Below are positions 62,367 through 64,000 of a stretch of DNA of 64,000 bases, piece by piece. The stretch spans positions 1 through 64,000 of the forward strand of contig JAEUMR010000049.1 of assembly GCA_016791385.1 (NCBI GenBank). The letters run 5' to 3'. Below the pieces are notes generated by a model. The model was not told the origin of the DNA, ran no database searches, and saw only the letters and a program-made list of their open reading frames with translations. The translations under genes were made by a program, and so were the position numbers. How positions within the stretch are numbered: the first letter of the stretch is position 1; each line of letters begins with the position of its first letter. The DNA comes from Hyphomonadaceae bacterium (lineage in GTDB: Bacteria; Pseudomonadota; Alphaproteobacteria; Caulobacterales; Aquidulcibacteraceae).

Positions 62367-63907
62367 TGTTCGGGCCCGGGGGCGTGCTGTTCCTATTGCA
62401 GCATGAAATGCTGCTGACATGGCGCAATTTTCGCGCCTCCGGCAAAGGCCGCAACGTCCGCCGCGCCATCTTCTATTCGATCGTGATCACCGTGCTCGGC
62501 TTCGGCGGCTACTGGACCGCGCGTTTCCTCTCTGAGGTTCAGCCTGAGCCGACGCACTTCATGCTCGGCGCCGTCGGCGCCGTGTTCGCCATCCTGTTCT
62601 CGATCATGGTGGCGCAGGCGCTGATGCTGATCACGGAATCGCTCTATCAGCGCGGCGATCTCGATCTGTTGCTGTCATCGCCGGTGCCGCCCTGGCGCGT
62701 GCTGATGGTGCGCATGGGCGCGATCGCGATCAATGTTGGGCTGTTCTACCTCATCCTCGCCACCGCCGTGCTGGTGTGGCTGCCGCATTTCGGCGGCTGG
62801 GCCTGGCTGCCGTTCGCGCCGAGCATCTTCCTGCTCACCATCTTCTCGACCGCAATCGCGCTTCTGGTCGCGCGCGTGCTGTTCTGGCTGATCGGCCCGC
62901 GCAACACGCGCGTGGTTGCGCAAATCCTCGCCAGCATCGTTGGCGCTGCTTTCTTCGTTTCGACCCAAATCGAGCGCCTGACCGAAGACGAAAGCCGCTC
63001 GCAGGCGATGGCGGTAATGTTCAGCCGTCTCGTCGGTTTCCTCGGCAATGCGGCAAACCCGCTTTCGCTGCCGGCGCGCGCCGCCTTCGGCGTGGGCTTC
63101 GACATTTGGATCTGGGCCGCCGTCGCCATCGGCATCTATCTCGCCGCCGTCTGGTGGTATGCGTCGGGCTTTACCGCCGACGCGGCTGCGATCTCCGGGC
63201 TCGGCACGCGCAAGCGCCGTGTCGCGCGTGCAGCCAAGCCCATGCGCGGCGGCGTGATGGCGACCTTGCTCAGCAAGGAATGGCGCCTGCTTGGACGCGA
63301 CCCGCTATTGCTGTCGCAAATCCTGCTGCAATTATTCTACCTGATCCCGCTCTTCCTGGTGTTCGGCACGCGGTTGGGGGAGGGCAATCTCAACCGCCTC
63401 GCTGTCGCCGGCTTTGCTTCCGCCTTCGTGCTGTTGGTGACCTCGCTCGCCGCCAGCTTGGCTTGGCTCACGGTCTCGGCCGAAGACGCGCCTGATCTGA
63501 TCGCCAGCGCGCCGCTGGATCGCGATCAGATCGACAACGCCAAGGCAATCGCCGCCGCCATTCCCGCTGTCGCGCTGCTCGCGCCGCCGGTGCTGGGCGC
63601 GGCGATCGTGGTGTCGCCGATGGCGGGCTTTTGGCTGCTGCTCGGCGGCGGCGCGGCGATCGTTTCCACCTGCCTGATCGCCGTGTGGCACCAGACGCCG
63701 GGCAACCGCAAAGACTTCCGCCGCCGCACGCGCGGAAGTCTGATGCTCAATCTCGGCCGCTCATTCGTTGCGTTCGCCTGGATTGGCGCTACCGGGCTCG
63801 CTGTGTCCGGCTGGCCGCTAGCGGCGCTGATCCCGGCGCTGATCGCGCTCGGCCTGCTGCTGGCGCTGCACGAGAGCCGCCCGCGCGCCCAAGCGGCGGC
63901 TGCATAA
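62363..63907 (+). CDS. ABC-2 type membrane permease, large
   Basis: A 514-residue membrane protein with about 12 hydrophobic segments and a basic linker (GLGTRKRRVARAAKPMRGGV, about residues 278-297) between two halves. ERGDLDLLLSSP-type text (YQRGDLDLLLSSPVPPWRVL) and SKEWRLLGRDPLLLSQILLQ are typical of ABC-2 permeases of the large, two-half kind. GTG 62363 or ATG 62366; the former overlaps the ATPase stop. Substrate unknown. Confidence 0.85.
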   Translation: MMFGPGGVLFLLQHEMLLTWRNFRASGKGRNVRRAIFYSIVITVLGFGGYWTARFLSEVQPEPTHFMLGAVGAVFAILFSIMVAQALMLITESLYQRGDLDLLLSSPVPPWRVLMVRMGAIAINVGLFYLILATAVLVWLPHFGGWAWLPFAPSIFLLTIFSTAIALLVARVLFWLIGPRNTRVVAQILASIVGAAFFVSTQIERLTEDESRSQAMAVMFSRLVGFLGNAANPLSLPARAAFGVGFDIWIWAAVAIGIYLAAVWWYASGFTADAAAISGLGTRKRRVARAAKPMRGGVMATLLSKEWRLLGRDPLLLSQILLQLFYLIPLFLVFGTRLGEGNLNRLAVAGFASAFVLLVTSLAASLAWLTVSAEDAPDLIASAPLDRDQIDNAKAIAAAIPAVALLAPPVLGAAIVVSPMAGFWLLLGGGAAIVSTCLIAVWHQTPGNRKDFRRRTRGSLMLNLGRSFVAFAWIGATGLAVSGWPLAALIPALIALGLLLALHESRPRAQAAAA

Positions 63908-63946
63908 TCAGCTTGTGAAAATTGCCGAATCCTCACTTTGCCTTGC

Positions 63947-63974
63947 GCGGCGTTTGAGTTCTTCTCAACGCCGC
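63947..63974 (+). terminator. Hairpin downstream of the permease gene
   Basis: GCGGCGTT/AACGCCGC (8 bp), with a one-base bulge, then GAG/CTC and loop TTCTT. It lies 40 bases after the permease stop and about 10 bases before a GGGGAGG that could be the ribosome-binding site of the next, out-of-window gene. It may terminate the ABC operon or lie in the leader of the next gene. Confidence 0.4.
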
Positions 63975-64000
63975 CGAGCGAGGGGAGGACGGGACTTGCT

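Overview
The window is a high-GC, gene-dense stretch of an alphaproteobacterial chromosome. Gene order and proteins fit Caulobacterales/Hyphomonadaceae-type bacteria. The order hemH-hemJ-rho, then mnmE-mnmG-rsmG-parA-parB, is the arrangement found just beside the replication origin in Caulobacter. By that comparison hemE and oriC should lie a little to the left of base 1, so most + strand genes here would be on the leading strand. This placement is inferred from synteny; no origin is visible in the window.

Region 1 (1-14 kb): haem synthesis (hemH partial, hemJ), transcription termination (rho), two tandem glutathione S-transferases, a minus-strand operon (dienelactone hydrolase, glycerophosphodiesterase lipoprotein, quinone oxidoreductase), then the tRNA-modification and chromosome-segregation block mnmE-mnmG-(DUF3088)-(SnoaL)-rsmG-parA-parB. 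Six parS-like 16-mers lie between 4.7 and 11.3 kb, and a two-hairpin dispersed repeat occurs twice, in opposite orientations. Region 2 (14-31 kb): an exported DUF5694-type protein, an aminotransferase, two tandem 29/30-residue paralogous microproteins on the minus strand, a small secreted protein, a soluble hybrid histidine kinase, ampG-maeB, mutS, glnD, murJ and trpS. A 12-codon leader peptide with Trp-Arg-Trp and a terminator-shaped hairpin precede trpS.

Region 3 (31-42 kb): a compact, often overlapping run of housekeeping genes on the + strand: uspA-like, nfu, tsaB, rimI, fur, miaB, phoH, ybeY, corC, lnt, a PhrR-like HTH regulator and metK. This is a conserved alphaproteobacterial gene order for Fe-S delivery, tRNA modification, RNA processing and lipoprotein maturation. 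Region 4 (42-62 kb): a TCA-cycle supercluster (mdh, sucC, sucD, sucA, sucB, lpdA). It is interrupted by a GNAT, an M28 peptidase, a LytTR membrane regulator, DUF2306 and MFS proteins, a chromate transporter, a VOC protein joined in frame to a possible ParE-toxin remnant, two small membrane proteins and a second Lnt-like nitrilase-fold membrane protein. Region 5 (61.6-64 kb): an ABC transporter ATPase/permease pair.

I found no tRNA, rRNA, CRISPR array, insertion sequence or prophage, and no gene-free stretch longer than 300 bases. No large undescribed multi-gene system is evident. The most unusual items are small: the trpS leader, the microprotein pair, the parS-like cluster, the dispersed hairpin repeat, and a hairpin placed directly in front of the mdh ribosome-binding site.
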